This document shows positions 36,663-46,678 of a stretch of 64,000 nucleotides of DNA, piece after piece (positions within the stretch are counted from its first letter, which is position 1; each line of letters opens with the position of its first letter). Origin of the DNA: Alphaproteobacteria bacterium (GTDB lineage: Bacteria > Pseudomonadota > Alphaproteobacteria > SHVP01); assembly GCA_040216735.1 (NCBI GenBank), contig JAVJOO010000002.1:1205118-1269117 (forward strand), in the 5' to 3' direction. The position numbers and the translations under genes were made by a program. Under the pieces are notes generated by a model. It was not told the origin of the DNA. It did no database searches and was given only the letters and a program-made list of their open reading frames with translations.

Positions 36663-39491
36663 ATGACGTTTTGCCTAAAACACCTCCTTATCATCTCAGT
36701 CCTTGCAGCAATTGTTTTCACTCACGGAGTTGCTTCGGGGCAAGGGATTGGTGACCGCTCTCCTGTTGGTGCCTTGCTGGAGTCACTGAGAGTCTTAGAG
36801 GAGGGAGGAGGGTTTGGGGGACCATCCGCAAGCGATCTGCTCGACGACGCACGCGAAAACGCTTCGAAGCTTGCTTCTGATCGGCGAGAGACCCGGGTAG
36901 GTCAAGAAGTTAGCCGGTCCTTTTCCTCGGACGAGTTGCTTTTGATTGGAGCATTTTGCAGATCAGAGCTGACGGAAGAGCAAGATCACTTCGTCAGGAC
37001 GATATCGAATTTTTCGCCACTTGAGCGAGACTACTGCCGCCGCATCGAATCTCCCTCGTTTCTTGCTGGGTATGGCGCGTTCGGGTCTATCCCGCAGGAG
37101 CCGACTTTGAGGGTGGGCGCTGCGCGGGAGGACTACACGTTAGGCGTCGGCGACGAACTCATTGTTACGGTTGTTGGGAATTCGGGATTTTCACGGACCG
37201 TGACTGTAGACTCCGAAGGTCGGGTGATCCTTCCCGAACTTAATCCAATCGGTGCAGTTGGTCTCACGCTTGATCAGTTTCGAAGAGAATTGACGGCGAG
37301 GGTCGAAACTGCGTTCGTTGGTTCCGAGGCGCTCGTCTCTCTCGGTGCGGTCCGATCGATTTCGGTGTTCGTCGTCGGAGAAGTGAACTCGCCGGGGGCC
37401 AAGCAACTTAGCGCGCTATCAACGGCGTTGGACGCTATTAACCTTTCCGGTGGTATCAAGAAAACCGGTAGCTTGCGACAGGTGACCATTCAGCGCGGGT
37501 CGGAAGTACGTTGGCTGGACTTATACGACCTCCTGTTCGGTCTCAGCGATATCCCGGTTGTCATGTTGAACCACGGGGATGTTATTCGCGTTCCCGGGAT
37601 TAAAGAAACCGTTGCCGTCGTTGGAGACGTCAAGCGACCTGGGATTTTCGAGATGCCTGAGGGCGCGGCTGCGATTGACGCGCGTACGGCCGTTCGCCTT
37701 GCTGGAGGAACAATACGGGCTCGCGGTAATATCTTCTCGGTACGCAGTACTCAGGGCTCAGGGCGCGACCTGATCACCGACTACGATCGCGACGAGTTCG
37801 AGGTAGGTGCGGGGGATATCATAAGTGTGCGCCGCGCCGAGGGGAGGGACCTTGGAACAGTCGAACTACTCGGCGCGGTAACCGTGCCTGGGGCGCGCTC
37901 GCTTTCTTCGACTGCGACGGTGGGCCAGTTGCTTGGTAGCGGCGGTGCGCTGAGAGAGGACTCCTACCAGGCACTCGCTATCTTGCAAACCGTTGACTTG
38001 AGCACCGGCGCGCGACGCTACTTTCCAATCGATTTGCAGCGAGTCGGTGCAGGGTTGGAAGACTATTCCCTGCGTGATCAGGACCGGCTCATTGTGCTCG
38101 GTGTCGATGATGTCCGCTATTTGATGACACCTGAAGTCCACGCAGCTCTTTCGGATGTCGATCTGGAACAGAGGGAGGACTTTTCGCCACCGCAAGCGGA
38201 CACCGTAGGTGCTTCGGTCGGAGCCTCGCCGACTCTCGGTTCGTTGCAGGGATTGGTCTCCCAGATTCAACCTTCGCCAAGAATGGCGCAGCAGGTTAGT
38301 GATGCATCTGCGACGACGCGCCAACCTGCTAAGTCCTGCGAGAGCCTCGTTGAGCTGGAGCGTATCGTCAGAGAATCTGGGGGCACACGCTTTTCCAATG
38401 CGACGCAATTTGGCGTCTTGCCAACGAGAGGCGGCCAACAAGACACCTGCCGCTCTGTGTACGAGCAGAACCCAAATCTTTTGCCTTTCGTTCTGGAGCA
38501 TGGGGTCGTCGTTCACGGGGAGGTTCGTCGACCTGGCCTATATCCAGTTTCCAATGAAGTTAGCCTTGGGGGCATGGTGTCGCTGGCGGGGGGAGCGACT
38601 AATCGTGCCTACTTAGAAGGTGTCGAACTCATGCAATTCGGTGAGCCCGGTGGAGACGTAACCCGTCAAGTTGTGGATCTAACTTCAACCGAAGATGCGG
38701 CACGCGCCGTGGCTAACGGAGATGTTATCCGCGTTAGTCGTGCTTTCAGCGATCTTGATGGAGGTTCCGTCAAATTGAGGGGCGAGTTTGTTCGACCGGG
38801 TGTTTACGATATTCGACGCGGCGAGCGTCTGTTGTCGGTCGTGGCGAGAGCGGGGGGGCTCACCGCTCAGGCGTATTCTTTTGGCGCAGTTTTTACTCGC
38901 GAGAGCGTCAAACGGGCGGAGCGCGTAGCACTCCAACGCCTGGCGCGCGAACTGAATGCCGCGGTGGGCGTCGCCGCCGCCAATAGCGGGATTCCTGCGT
39001 CGGCGATTCAATCATTCGCGGAGTTGACGCGCGCTGTTGCTGCGTCTCCAGCAACCGGTCGGGTCGTGATAGAGGCCGACCCAACCGTACTTCAAGTGCG
39101 ACCGGAACTTGACATTGTCTTAGAGTCCGGGGATCAGATTGTCATCCCACGTCGACCGGCGTCGGTGCTCGTGACCGGAGATGTATTGAATCCAGGCGCA
39201 TTGCAGTTCGTCGCCGGCGCAACTCCGGACCGGTACATCCGTCAGGCTGGCGGATTTCAACAATCTGCAGACAGACAACGCCTTTTCGTTGTTTTCCCCA
39301 ACGGTGTTGCCACCCCGGTGTCGGTGAATGCGTTTAACTTCACGCCTGTCAAAGTACCGCCCGGCAGTACCATCGTTGTGCCGAAAGACGCAACGCCGTT
39401 CAGCCTGCTCACTGTGTCTAAAGAACTTGCATCCGTTCTTAGCCAACTTGCCATCACAGCCGCGTCTCTCGCAGTAATCAGCAACCAATAG
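36663..39491 (+). CDS. polysaccharide export protein with six SLBB motifs
   Basis: Periplasmic/outer-membrane export component of the Wza/KpsD kind. It has 942 residues from the ATG at 36663 (an ATG at 36645 is the alternative; neither has a strong ribosome site). Signal peptide to about residue 28; polysaccharide-export domain at about 160-240 (TLGVGDELIVTVVGNSGF, DSEGRVILPELN). Then six SLBB ligand-binding units, each marked by G-x-V-x-x-P-G-like turns: GEVNSPG, GDVKRPG, GAVTVPG, GEVRRPG, GEFVRPG, GDVLNPG. Far longer than Wza (about 380 residues). A TGCTATATAAC element at 36603 may be an extended -10. Confidence 0.9.
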   Translation: MTFCLKHLLIISVLAAIVFTHGVASGQGIGDRSPVGALLESLRVLEEGGGFGGPSASDLLDDARENASKLASDRRETRVGQEVSRSFSSDELLLIGAFCRSELTEEQDHFVRTISNFSPLERDYCRRIESPSFLAGYGAFGSIPQEPTLRVGAAREDYTLGVGDELIVTVVGNSGFSRTVTVDSEGRVILPELNPIGAVGLTLDQFRRELTARVETAFVGSEALVSLGAVRSISVFVVGEVNSPGAKQLSALSTALDAINLSGGIKKTGSLRQVTIQRGSEVRWLDLYDLLFGLSDIPVVMLNHGDVIRVPGIKETVAVVGDVKRPGIFEMPEGAAAIDARTAVRLAGGTIRARGNIFSVRSTQGSGRDLITDYDRDEFEVGAGDIISVRRAEGRDLGTVELLGAVTVPGARSLSSTATVGQLLGSGGALREDSYQALAILQTVDLSTGARRYFPIDLQRVGAGLEDYSLRDQDRLIVLGVDDVRYLMTPEVHAALSDVDLEQREDFSPPQADTVGASVGASPTLGSLQGLVSQIQPSPRMAQQVSDASATTRQPAKSCESLVELERIVRESGGTRFSNATQFGVLPTRGGQQDTCRSVYEQNPNLLPFVLEHGVVVHGEVRRPGLYPVSNEVSLGGMVSLAGGATNRAYLEGVELMQFGEPGGDVTRQVVDLTSTEDAARAVANGDVIRVSRAFSDLDGGSVKLRGEFVRPGVYDIRRGERLLSVVARAGGLTAQAYSFGAVFTRESVKRAERVALQRLARELNAAVGVAAANSGIPASAIQSFAELTRAVAASPATGRVVIEADPTVLQVRPELDIVLESGDQIVIPRRPASVLVTGDVLNPGALQFVAGATPDRYIRQAGGFQQSADRQRLFVVFPNGVATPVSVNAFNFTPVKVPPGSTIVVPKDATPFSLLTVSKELASVLSQLAITAASLAVISNQ

Positions 39492-39540
39492 ACTTGATCT
39501 GCTTCGGAACGATTGCGGTTGAACGGGGGCGGCGGGAGGT

Positions 39541-42042
39541 GTGAACGCTTTATTCCGCCTTTCGACTATCATAACAGCCGTCTTGTTGTGCTACGTGCCA
39601 CCCGTTTTGGGCCAAAGCCCTGAGTGGGAACCCTCTGCCAGCGATTTTGGTGGAGTGGGTCTATTCCAGACTCGGACGGCAAGGTTTTGGCGCGATGGTC
39701 AGGCGGACGTCGCCTTCTCCCGAGTGTTTCCTTACGATCGCTATAATCTGAGCCTCCAGGCGCTTCCCTGGTTGGAAGCCACGTTTCGATATACATCGAT
39801 TCTCAATCGAAGTTTTGACGGTGGATCTAGCGTATTCAGCGGTTCGTCATTTAAGGACCGTGCGTTTGATGCGAAGGCACTGTTGCTGCGCGAAACGCGT
39901 TTTCGCCCGCAAATAGCGGTGGGGTTTCAGGACGTATTGGGAACAGGCTTGTTTGCCGGCGAGTACATAGTCGCGAGCAAGCGATGGTTTGACTTCGATG
40001 TCTCGGCGGGCCTTGGCTGGGGTTACCTGGCTGGCACAAGCGAAATCCGAAATCCCCTAATCTCTTTGTCTGACGGGTTCAAATCTCGAGTCAATACCGC
40101 ATCTCAGGGCGGTCAGCCGACGGTAGGTGCGTGGTTTTCAGGCGCTAACATCGGCATTTTTGGAGGCGTCGAATACCAAACGCCGATCAAGGGATTGGCT
40201 TTGAAGGTTGAGTACGATCCCAACAATTACAGCCGCGAGCCGATCAACAATAACCTGCCCTCGACTTCGCAGTTCAATTTTGGCTTCAACTATCGCCCGT
40301 TCCCTTGGATCGAAATTTCGACATCGCGCGAACGTGGTGAACTCTGGATGGTGCGCGTATCCCTTAGGGCGAATTTTAACGATAAAGGGATCCCGAAGAT
40401 TGATCCAGCGCCGCCCGAACTAAAGCCACGGAAAGCGATCCTCGCGGGGCTAGCCTCCACCGGTGGTGGGCCAGTTGTGCTGCCGAGAAAGAGCCAACAT
40501 AACGACGCAAACTCGGACTTGAACGCGGTCTTCGCTGACTTTACGAGACAAGGCTTGGTTTTAGATAGTGTCTCATTTGAGGGTGGCTTCCTCGATATAA
40601 ATTTTCAGTCTAACAACGACATCTCGGGTTTGAGTGCTGACGATATGGGTAGTTTGCTCGCGAGATTCGTTGAGCATTCGTTTCCTGACGCGCAACACAT
40701 CGCTGTGAGTTTTACCGGGGGCCCGGGTGCGCAAACGTCGCGACCGTTGGACCAGGGGGTCGGCGTTGTGCGATCTGTCGCACCAGTCTCGGCGCCCGTT
40801 TCTCAGCCAAGAAGCCGACCGTTGCCTACCCATGAGATTGCTACGCGGATATTTGAGGAACTCGACGAAGAAGGCCTAGCGGCTGAAGGCTTTGAGCTTC
40901 GCGAAGGTGAGGCAATTCTCCATTTTTCACCGACGAAGTACCGCCAGACTGCGCGAAGTGTCGGGCGCGCCGCCCGGGTCGTGGCAAACAATGTGCCTCC
41001 CGATATTGAGTTGATCACCCTTGTGTTGAGTGCCGCAGGGATGGAGCTATCTAGAATAACAATTCTGCGGCACGATCTCGAAATGGCTGTCTCACAAAGC
41101 GGCAGCCCTGAAGAGGTTTGGGTACGGGCACAGGTCCTTCCGCCTGCCATTGACGAAGAGTCGTCGAACATCATCCATAACGGTACAAGATTTCCAGCGT
41201 TTGACTACTCAGTCGGCCCGAGATTGCGGCAGCATATTGGGTCAAGAGATGGTTTCATGCTCTATCAGTTGTTCCTTGCATTCTCTGGGCGTGTGGAGCT
41301 AGCTCCAGGTCTCTCGATCAGCGGTTCTGTCGGCGCGGACGTCACCAATAACTTTAATCGGTTGACGGTAGATCCGCCGGCAAGTCAGGTACCTCGAGTT
41401 CGATCGTTCATCAGGGAGTACCTTCAGCAGGGCCAGAATAATCTGATACGTTTGCAGACCGATTACATGTTTTCGCCAGCACCCGATCTGTATGCTCGCC
41501 TCTCGGCAGGATACTTCGAAGATATGTTTGGGGGCTTCGGTGGAGAGGTCCTTTTCAGGCCATTTGGATCGAGGTTCGCGGGTGGCATCGACTTGAACTA
41601 CGTGCGGCAGCGCGACTTCGATCAACGGTTTACATTTCGAGATTATTCGGTCGCCACCGGACATGTGAATCTCTACTACGACCTTCCATTCAAGGATATC
41701 CTAGCCCAGGCCAATATCGGTCGCTTTCTAGCGGGCGACATCGGTGCGAAATTCCAGTTTTCTCGGGTCTTCGCTGGCGGAGTTCGGGTGGGAGCCTGGG
41801 CGACCCTCACTGACATGCCATTTGCCGTATTTGGAGAGGGTAGCTTCGACAAAGGATTTTTCGTGGTCATACCGTTTGATCTGCTTTCAGTTCGCTCCAC
41901 GACGCGTTCTGGGACATTTGCCTTTCGCCCGCTAACCAAAGACGGCGGTCAGCTCTTGGGGATTGTTCCGCGTTTGTATGACGTGACGGCAGGCGGAAAT
42001 CTGGACAATGTCTCTAAGGACTGGGATCGACTGCTTGACTGA
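39541..42042 (+). CDS. yjbH: YjbH family exopolysaccharide outer-membrane protein
   Basis: An 833-residue YjbH/GfcD-type protein, predicted outer-membrane beta-barrel of exopolysaccharide loci. Signal peptide to about residue 24 (ending PPVLG). N-terminal family block is GGVGLFQTRTARFWRDGQAD, then FSRVFPYDRYNLSLQALPWLE; the C-terminal third has many alternating strands typical of a porin-like barrel (GYFEDMFGGFGGEVLFRPFG). Start GTG at 39541, closely preceded by GGGAGG (spacing short). It overlaps the glycosyltransferase by 35 bases. Secretion role inferred from the family. Confidence 0.87.
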   Translation: MNALFRLSTIITAVLLCYVPPVLGQSPEWEPSASDFGGVGLFQTRTARFWRDGQADVAFSRVFPYDRYNLSLQALPWLEATFRYTSILNRSFDGGSSVFSGSSFKDRAFDAKALLLRETRFRPQIAVGFQDVLGTGLFAGEYIVASKRWFDFDVSAGLGWGYLAGTSEIRNPLISLSDGFKSRVNTASQGGQPTVGAWFSGANIGIFGGVEYQTPIKGLALKVEYDPNNYSREPINNNLPSTSQFNFGFNYRPFPWIEISTSRERGELWMVRVSLRANFNDKGIPKIDPAPPELKPRKAILAGLASTGGGPVVLPRKSQHNDANSDLNAVFADFTRQGLVLDSVSFEGGFLDINFQSNNDISGLSADDMGSLLARFVEHSFPDAQHIAVSFTGGPGAQTSRPLDQGVGVVRSVAPVSAPVSQPRSRPLPTHEIATRIFEELDEEGLAAEGFELREGEAILHFSPTKYRQTARSVGRAARVVANNVPPDIELITLVLSAAGMELSRITILRHDLEMAVSQSGSPEEVWVRAQVLPPAIDEESSNIIHNGTRFPAFDYSVGPRLRQHIGSRDGFMLYQLFLAFSGRVELAPGLSISGSVGADVTNNFNRLTVDPPASQVPRVRSFIREYLQQGQNNLIRLQTDYMFSPAPDLYARLSAGYFEDMFGGFGGEVLFRPFGSRFAGGIDLNYVRQRDFDQRFTFRDYSVATGHVNLYYDLPFKDILAQANIGRFLAGDIGAKFQFSRVFAGGVRVGAWATLTDMPFAVFGEGSFDKGFFVVIPFDLLSVRSTTRSGTFAFRPLTKDGGQLLGIVPRLYDVTAGGNLDNVSKDWDRLLD

Positions 42043-43231
42043 CAGACAGCCCGACAATGAATCGTTGAGTAACCAAAAGAAGCGAATCCTGTTCGTCGTC
42101 AATGAGGCGTTCTTTTTTCTCTCGCATCGGCGCGCACTTGGGGAGGCTCTTCTTGAGGGCGGGTATGAGGTCCATATCGCAGCGCCAGCCGATCACGCCT
42201 GGGCGCCCCAGGAATTCGACTCCGCCGAATTAGCCAAGATCGGCTTCACGATGCACACAATATCGCTGAGCCGCCGAGGGCAAAATCCGTTGGCGGAATT
42301 AGCAACAATCGTGGGAATCTTCCGCTTGGTGCAACGTTTGCGGCCGGACATCCTCCATTTGCTTACCATCAAACCGGTTCTCTATGGTGGGTTGATTGGG
42401 CGCATATTGGGGATCCCGCTGGTTGTGAGTGGCTTTACCGGGTTGGGTCAAGTCTTCTCGGATGAAGTCGGCCCCTGGGTACGTCTTCGCCGCTGGATAG
42501 TTTGCCTTGTTCTTCGTCTATCGCTCTCCGGTCGGCGGTCCCTAGCACTTGTCCAAAACTCTGATGATCAGAAGACGGTAGCGGACGTCGTACGGAACGC
42601 TCGGATCGTAGTAATTCAGGGATCGGGCGTAGCTGTCTCCGAGTATCCCCTTACGCCGATTCCCAACGAACAACCGATTGTAATGCTTGCAGCGCGTCTT
42701 CTGTGGGAAAAGGGCGTAGGTGTCTTCGTCGAGGCTGCGAGATTAGTCAAGGCGGACGGGGTCAGCGCCCGCTTTGTCCTTGTTGGAAAAACGGTAGAGG
42801 CAAACCCGCGCTCGGTGCCTCGTCAGCAATTGGAGGCTTGGGTAACAGAGGGAGTCGTTGAGTGGTGGGGGTACAGAGACGACATGGCGGCTACTCTTTC
42901 ACAATGCAGTGTCTTTTGTTTGCCGACGATTTATCGCGAGGGCGTTCCCAAGGTATTGATGGAGGCGGCATCATTGGGCCGTCCGGTTGTCACTAGTAAT
43001 CTGGGCGGATGCGGCGAAATTGTAGACCACGGTATAAACGGCTTCACCTGTCTGCCGTCAGATCCGCAAGCGGTGGCCCAACACGTGAAGCGCCTTTTAC
43101 TTGACCGTGATCTTTGCCGGCGCCTCGGCATGGCCAACCGACAAGTCGCTGAGCAGAGGTTTGACGTCAAGAAAATCGTTAAGCAAACAATTGACGCCTA
43201 TTCAGGTCACTTTCAATTAGTTAGTGACTAG
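42008..43231 (+). CDS. family 4 glycosyltransferase
   Basis: GT-B fold, GT4 retaining sugar transferase acting at the cytoplasmic face on the growing polysaccharide repeat. It has 407 residues: N-terminal KRILFVVNEAFFFLSHRRAL, then HLLTIKPVLYGGLIGR, which resembles enzymes of the capsule/O-antigen first-sugar group; C-terminal nucleotide-sugar site YREGVPKVLMEAASLGRPVV with the E-x7-E pair and GGCGEIVDHGINGF. The ATG at 42008 overlaps yjbH; a start near 42065 (TTG, LSNQKKRIL) is possible. Donor and acceptor unknown. Confidence 0.88.
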   Translation: MSLRTGIDCLTDRQPDNESLSNQKKRILFVVNEAFFFLSHRRALGEALLEGGYEVHIAAPADHAWAPQEFDSAELAKIGFTMHTISLSRRGQNPLAELATIVGIFRLVQRLRPDILHLLTIKPVLYGGLIGRILGIPLVVSGFTGLGQVFSDEVGPWVRLRRWIVCLVLRLSLSGRRSLALVQNSDDQKTVADVVRNARIVVIQGSGVAVSEYPLTPIPNEQPIVMLAARLLWEKGVGVFVEAARLVKADGVSARFVLVGKTVEANPRSVPRQQLEAWVTEGVVEWWGYRDDMAATLSQCSVFCLPTIYREGVPKVLMEAASLGRPVVTSNLGGCGEIVDHGINGFTCLPSDPQAVAQHVKRLLLDRDLCRRLGMANRQVAEQRFDVKKIVKQTIDAYSGHFQLVSD

Positions 43232-43259
43232 GCAATAGTTGAGACATGGAGCGAGCTAA

Positions 43260-44195
43260 GTGAACAATGGGCCAGGGCAGGCATTGCCGCCAGCATCTCT
43301 CTCGAGTGATTTTATTGACTTACGATGGTTGGCCAAGATTTGGCTGCGATGGTCGTGGTTGGCGGTTCTGGCAGGTTTGGTAGGCGCATATTTTGGGCTA
43401 GAAACCGTCAAGAATACGACGCCGGTCTATAAAGCTTCGATGATCGTTCAACCTGATGCTGGGAGCAGCTCCGGGGGTAGTGCCGCGAGTCTTGCGATTG
43501 GAGAAGCTTTGGGGCTTGGCGGCGATATAGGAGGCGGAAACGCGACAGCGTTCGGGAGGCTGCAAGTTGTAATTGGTTCATTGAGTCTCGCCAGAGAGCT
43601 TCAACGAGAACACCATTTAATGCAGGTCGTTTTTGGTGGTTGGGATGAGGAAAGCAAGCAATGGTTGCGCCCGGAGGGCAAGAAGTTCGAAAGGCAGCAA
43701 CGTTTCAGGAGATGGATTGGGTTGTCGCTTTGGTCAGCTCCCGACGAAGAGGACCTCGCGAGCTATCTCGCCGGGAGTATCAAATTCGAGGCCTCGGAAA
43801 CGCCAGGATTCCATGAAGTTAGTTATCGACACCCGGACCCTGAAATCGCTCTGAGGGTATTGTCCATTGCCTACCGCGCAGCCGACAGTAGGACGCGAGC
43901 ACAAGACCTTGTCGAGTCGGTTCAGCGGCGCAATTACATTTCTAGACAGCTTTCGGAGGTGCGTCTCGTCGATAGCCGTCAGGCGCTCATCAACCTTCTG
44001 ACATCCGCGGAGCGCGAAGCAATGATGCTGGAATCAGATTTGCCCTATGCGGCGCGAATCATCGAACCAGAGTTTGTGTCGTCAAATTTCGAAGAGCCCA
44101 ACGTGGTGGTCATGGTTGGACTGAGGGCTGCGATAGGGGCGGGCGTAATGTTACTTCTAGTCACAATGGTTGCCCTATTTCGTTCTCCGTCGTAG
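43260..44195 (+). CDS. Wzz-like chain-length determinant protein
   Basis: Inner-membrane polysaccharide co-polymerase that sets chain length. It has 311 residues from a GTG at 43260 (GGAG eight bases upstream). Membrane helix 1 is at about 31-47 (WSWLAVLAGLVGAYFGL), a periplasmic region rich in charge follows, with the Wzz-type YKASMIVQPD and a Gly/Ser-rich insert (GSSSGGSAASLAIGEALGLG), and helix 2 at about 283-305. There is no C-terminal tyrosine kinase domain. It converges on the UXS gene with 4 bases between stops. Confidence 0.85.
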   Translation: MNNGPGQALPPASLSSDFIDLRWLAKIWLRWSWLAVLAGLVGAYFGLETVKNTTPVYKASMIVQPDAGSSSGGSAASLAIGEALGLGGDIGGGNATAFGRLQVVIGSLSLARELQREHHLMQVVFGGWDEESKQWLRPEGKKFERQQRFRRWIGLSLWSAPDEEDLASYLAGSIKFEASETPGFHEVSYRHPDPEIALRVLSIAYRAADSRTRAQDLVESVQRRNYISRQLSEVRLVDSRQALINLLTSAEREAMMLESDLPYAARIIEPEFVSSNFEEPNVVVMVGLRAAIGAGVMLLLVTMVALFRSPS

Positions 44196-44199
44196 TCGC

Positions 44200-45144
44200 C
44201 TACGCGAGAAGCTGCCTGAAATAGGCGATAGTCTCGGTTAGGCCGTCTTCCAGTGAAATAGTCGGTTCCCAGTTCAAGCATTTCTTAGCCAGCGAAATGT
44301 CCGGTTGTCTCTGCGGGGGATCGTCCGGTGGGAGCGGGAGATAGGTGATATTTTCCTTTGTCCCAGTAAGGCGAAATACGGTTTCAGCCAGCTCCAACAT
44401 GGTGATCTCGTGCGGATTTCCGAGATTAATAGGACCCGTAACGGGGTCCGCGAGATTCATGATCGCCTCCAATCCAGCGACCATGTCATCGACGTAGCAG
44501 AACGAGCGCGTCTGCATGCCTTTGCCATAGATGGTAATTGGAGCGCCCTGGAGCGCTTGCATCACGAAGTTCGAGACAACCCTACCGTCGTTTGGTTGCA
44601 TTCTCGGGCCGTAGGTATTGAAGATCCGAGCAACACGAACGCTAAGTTCAAATTGTCTCGCGTAATCGAAGAAGAGGGTTTCAGCACATCGTTTACCTTC
44701 GTCGTAGCAAGCGCGCGGCCCGATCGGGTTCACATTCCCGTTGTAGCTTTCAGTTTGGGGGTGCACTTCGGGTGAGCCGTAGACTTCGCTTGTGGATGCC
44801 TGGAAGATTCGACATCCCATTTGCAATGCGAGGTCCAACATATTGATGGCACCCAGAACGCTCGTCCTCACCGTCTGTACGGGGTCTCGCTGGTAGTGTA
44901 TAGGCGATGCGGGGCATGCCAGATTGTAAATTGCACCGACGGATGTTTCGAATGTTTTGGTCACGTCGTGCTCAACCAGGCGAAAATTGTCGTGGCCTTG
45001 CAACTCGGCGACGTTTTCAACCGACCCGGTATAGAAATTATCAAGGCAAAGAACATCCTGCCCTTTTGTAACTAGAGATTTGCATAGATGACTCCCAATG
45101 AAGCCGGCACCGCCAGTCACCAATATTGGTTTTGTTGTGTTCAT
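44200..45144 (-). CDS. UDP-glucuronate decarboxylase (UDP-xylose synthase) family
   Basis: Extended SDR sugar-nucleotide enzyme, probably turning UDP-glucuronate into UDP-xylose. It has 314 residues. NAD site is ITGG-type [15 protein letters not shown], the catalytic pair is in [11 protein letters not shown] (Y-x3-K), and the UXS signature is [31 protein letters not shown] and [14 protein letters not shown] are also typical. The UXS signature makes decarboxylase more likely than a plain 4-epimerase. Divergent from the Wzy-like gene with only 39 bases between starts. Confidence 0.88.
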   Translation of the reverse strand: MNTTKPILVTGGAGFIGSHLCKSLVTKGQDVLCLDNFYTGSVENVAELQGHDNFRLVEHDVTKTFETSVGAIYNLACPASPIHYQRDPVQTVRTSVLGAINMLDLALQMGCRIFQASTSEVYGSPEVHPQTESYNGNVNPIGPRACYDEGKRCAETLFFDYARQFELSVRVARIFNTYGPRMQPNDGRVVSNFVMQALQGAPITIYGKGMQTRSFCYVDDMVAGLEAIMNLADPVTGPINLGNPHEITMLELAETVFRLTGTKENITYLPLPPDDPPQRQPDISLAKKCLNWEPTISLEDGLTETIAYFRQLLA

Positions 45145-45183
45145 TGATCGGACGGTCCTTTTTTCCGCTCAGGAGCGGATAAG

Positions 45184-46272
45184 GTGAAATACTCTTGGGG
45201 CGTCATATACGCAGTCCTGTGGTTCTATCGCAGTTTCGTGTCGTTCTTCGCGCAAAATGTTGTATCTGCGCTGACCTCTCTTGGCGACTCATCAAGATAC
45301 CAAACCGTCGATTTCTCTCTCTTTTCCACCAGGTACCCTAGCGATTTCACGGGGTTTGTACGTGTGTTGTCGACATCCCTCACGGATTCTATGGGGGCGA
45401 TATTTCGGTTCGCGTCTGGGGGGTCGCCATTCCTGATCAATCTTGGATTCCAGACTATCGCGTTCGTCGGCCTAGTTGCCTTACTCAGGTCTCTCCCGCC
45501 ACGGCCACGTATATTTCTGTTGTTCGTGCTCGTACTTCCATCATTCACAATATGGTCGTCCGTTGCGAGTAAGGAAGCCATTGTGGTTTTCGCAATGGGG
45601 ATATTTCTTTCGACGGTTGTTCGGCAGTCGCTGGAGGGCAGTTACAGCATAGTGCTGCGGGCAATGTCTCTGGCCTTGGTAGTTGCTTACAAGCCGCACT
45701 ATGCACCGGCGCTTATCATTCTTCTCTTCGCACCGACAATTATTCGGAACGTTCGTCAAGCCGGTTTTGTGCTCCTTGTGTTGAGCCTTTTCTCTATCGC
45801 CATACTCCTTAGCTATCAAGAAGTCCTTGGCGATCTTGCGCTCTCAGTCGTGCCACATTTCCGAGGTATGGGGAACTCAACCCGCGCGGCATTCTTCCTC
45901 GAGCAAGCGGATTTTCTGTCGAAGGCCCCGGAAGGAATGTTTCTCTCCGTCTTCGGGCCAACAATGCAGGAAGCCAGAGGCGGAATCCTCCACTTCGCGG
46001 CTTTCGTTGAAAGTTCGATCCTGGTCTTGGTTATTCTAATCTTCTTGGGCGCAAGGATGTGGTCAACGCCGATTGCGAGTCTGATGGTGGTATTGTTGGC
46101 CTTATTTTGGTTGCTTATTGGCACCTACCCGCTAGGCGTAATGAATCCTGGAACGGCGATTCGATACCGAACAGGCTATGAATTGTTGATTTTCGTTCTG
46201 TTGGTCGTTTTGACGTCGAGGTTGGCCTACGTTCGGCTGCGGAGTCCAACTGAGAGAGTCCGGCTAACTTGA
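45184..46272 (+). CDS. polytopic membrane protein, Wzy-like polymerase candidate
   Basis: A 362-residue protein with about nine hydrophobic helices and a large soluble loop after GDLALSVVPHFRGM. No enzyme motif is certain; its place between Wzz, UXS and acyltransferase genes suggests a polysaccharide polymerase (Wzy) or similar. The start is a GTG at 45184 with AGGAG eight bases upstream, itself inside a small hairpin (CCGCT-CAGG-AGCGG). A damaged paralogue of its C-terminal half lies at 51186-51743 on the other strand. A short ACCCT-TCGG-AGGGT hairpin follows the stop codon. Confidence 0.7.
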   Translation: MKYSWGVIYAVLWFYRSFVSFFAQNVVSALTSLGDSSRYQTVDFSLFSTRYPSDFTGFVRVLSTSLTDSMGAIFRFASGGSPFLINLGFQTIAFVGLVALLRSLPPRPRIFLLFVLVLPSFTIWSSVASKEAIVVFAMGIFLSTVVRQSLEGSYSIVLRAMSLALVVAYKPHYAPALIILLFAPTIIRNVRQAGFVLLVLSLFSIAILLSYQEVLGDLALSVVPHFRGMGNSTRAAFFLEQADFLSKAPEGMFLSVFGPTMQEARGGILHFAAFVESSILVLVILIFLGARMWSTPIASLMVVLLALFWLLIGTYPLGVMNPGTAIRYRTGYELLIFVLLVVLTSRLAYVRLRSPTERVRLT

Positions 46273-46678
46273 CCCTTCGGAGGGTGAGTTGAGCCGGAGA
46301 CTACGCGCCACAAGAGATCATCTGGAAGTTGGGTGAGGCCGAGGTTTGGCGGCGACGTGAGGGGCTGAAGGTAACGACGAAATAGCCAAAACGCGGGCGG
46401 CTAAGGCTCGACGACGTGAATCCGTTTACAACCTGGCAAGCACCGGCCTGGAGCTGGTCTTGCGCGCTAGGCGCACGCGCCGCTTTAGGCTTCAGAGGGT
46501 CGCCTTTTTCTCTACGGCTTGGACGCCCCCGGTTTATTCGCGTGGCTTCAACCCTCGCGCGAACGCGGGTAGATTTTCACAAGAATGACTATTGTCCCCG
46601 TGTTACAAACTGCGGGGCGAATGACCGCTCCGCGTGCCCAAAGCCGCAGAATTGGTTCGATGTCAAAGAGTACAGACC
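46273..46678 (+). other. gene-poor gap with a probable IS3-family orfA remnant
   Basis: No intact gene. At 46305-46388 one frame reads APQEIIWKLGEAEVWRR then stops, resembling the start of IS3-family orfA proteins (xPEQIIxKLREAEVL). The following 290 bases carry only short, unconvincing frames. It separates the Wzy-like gene from the MBOAT gene and implies past transposition on this side. The remnant call is tentative. Confidence 0.35.
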
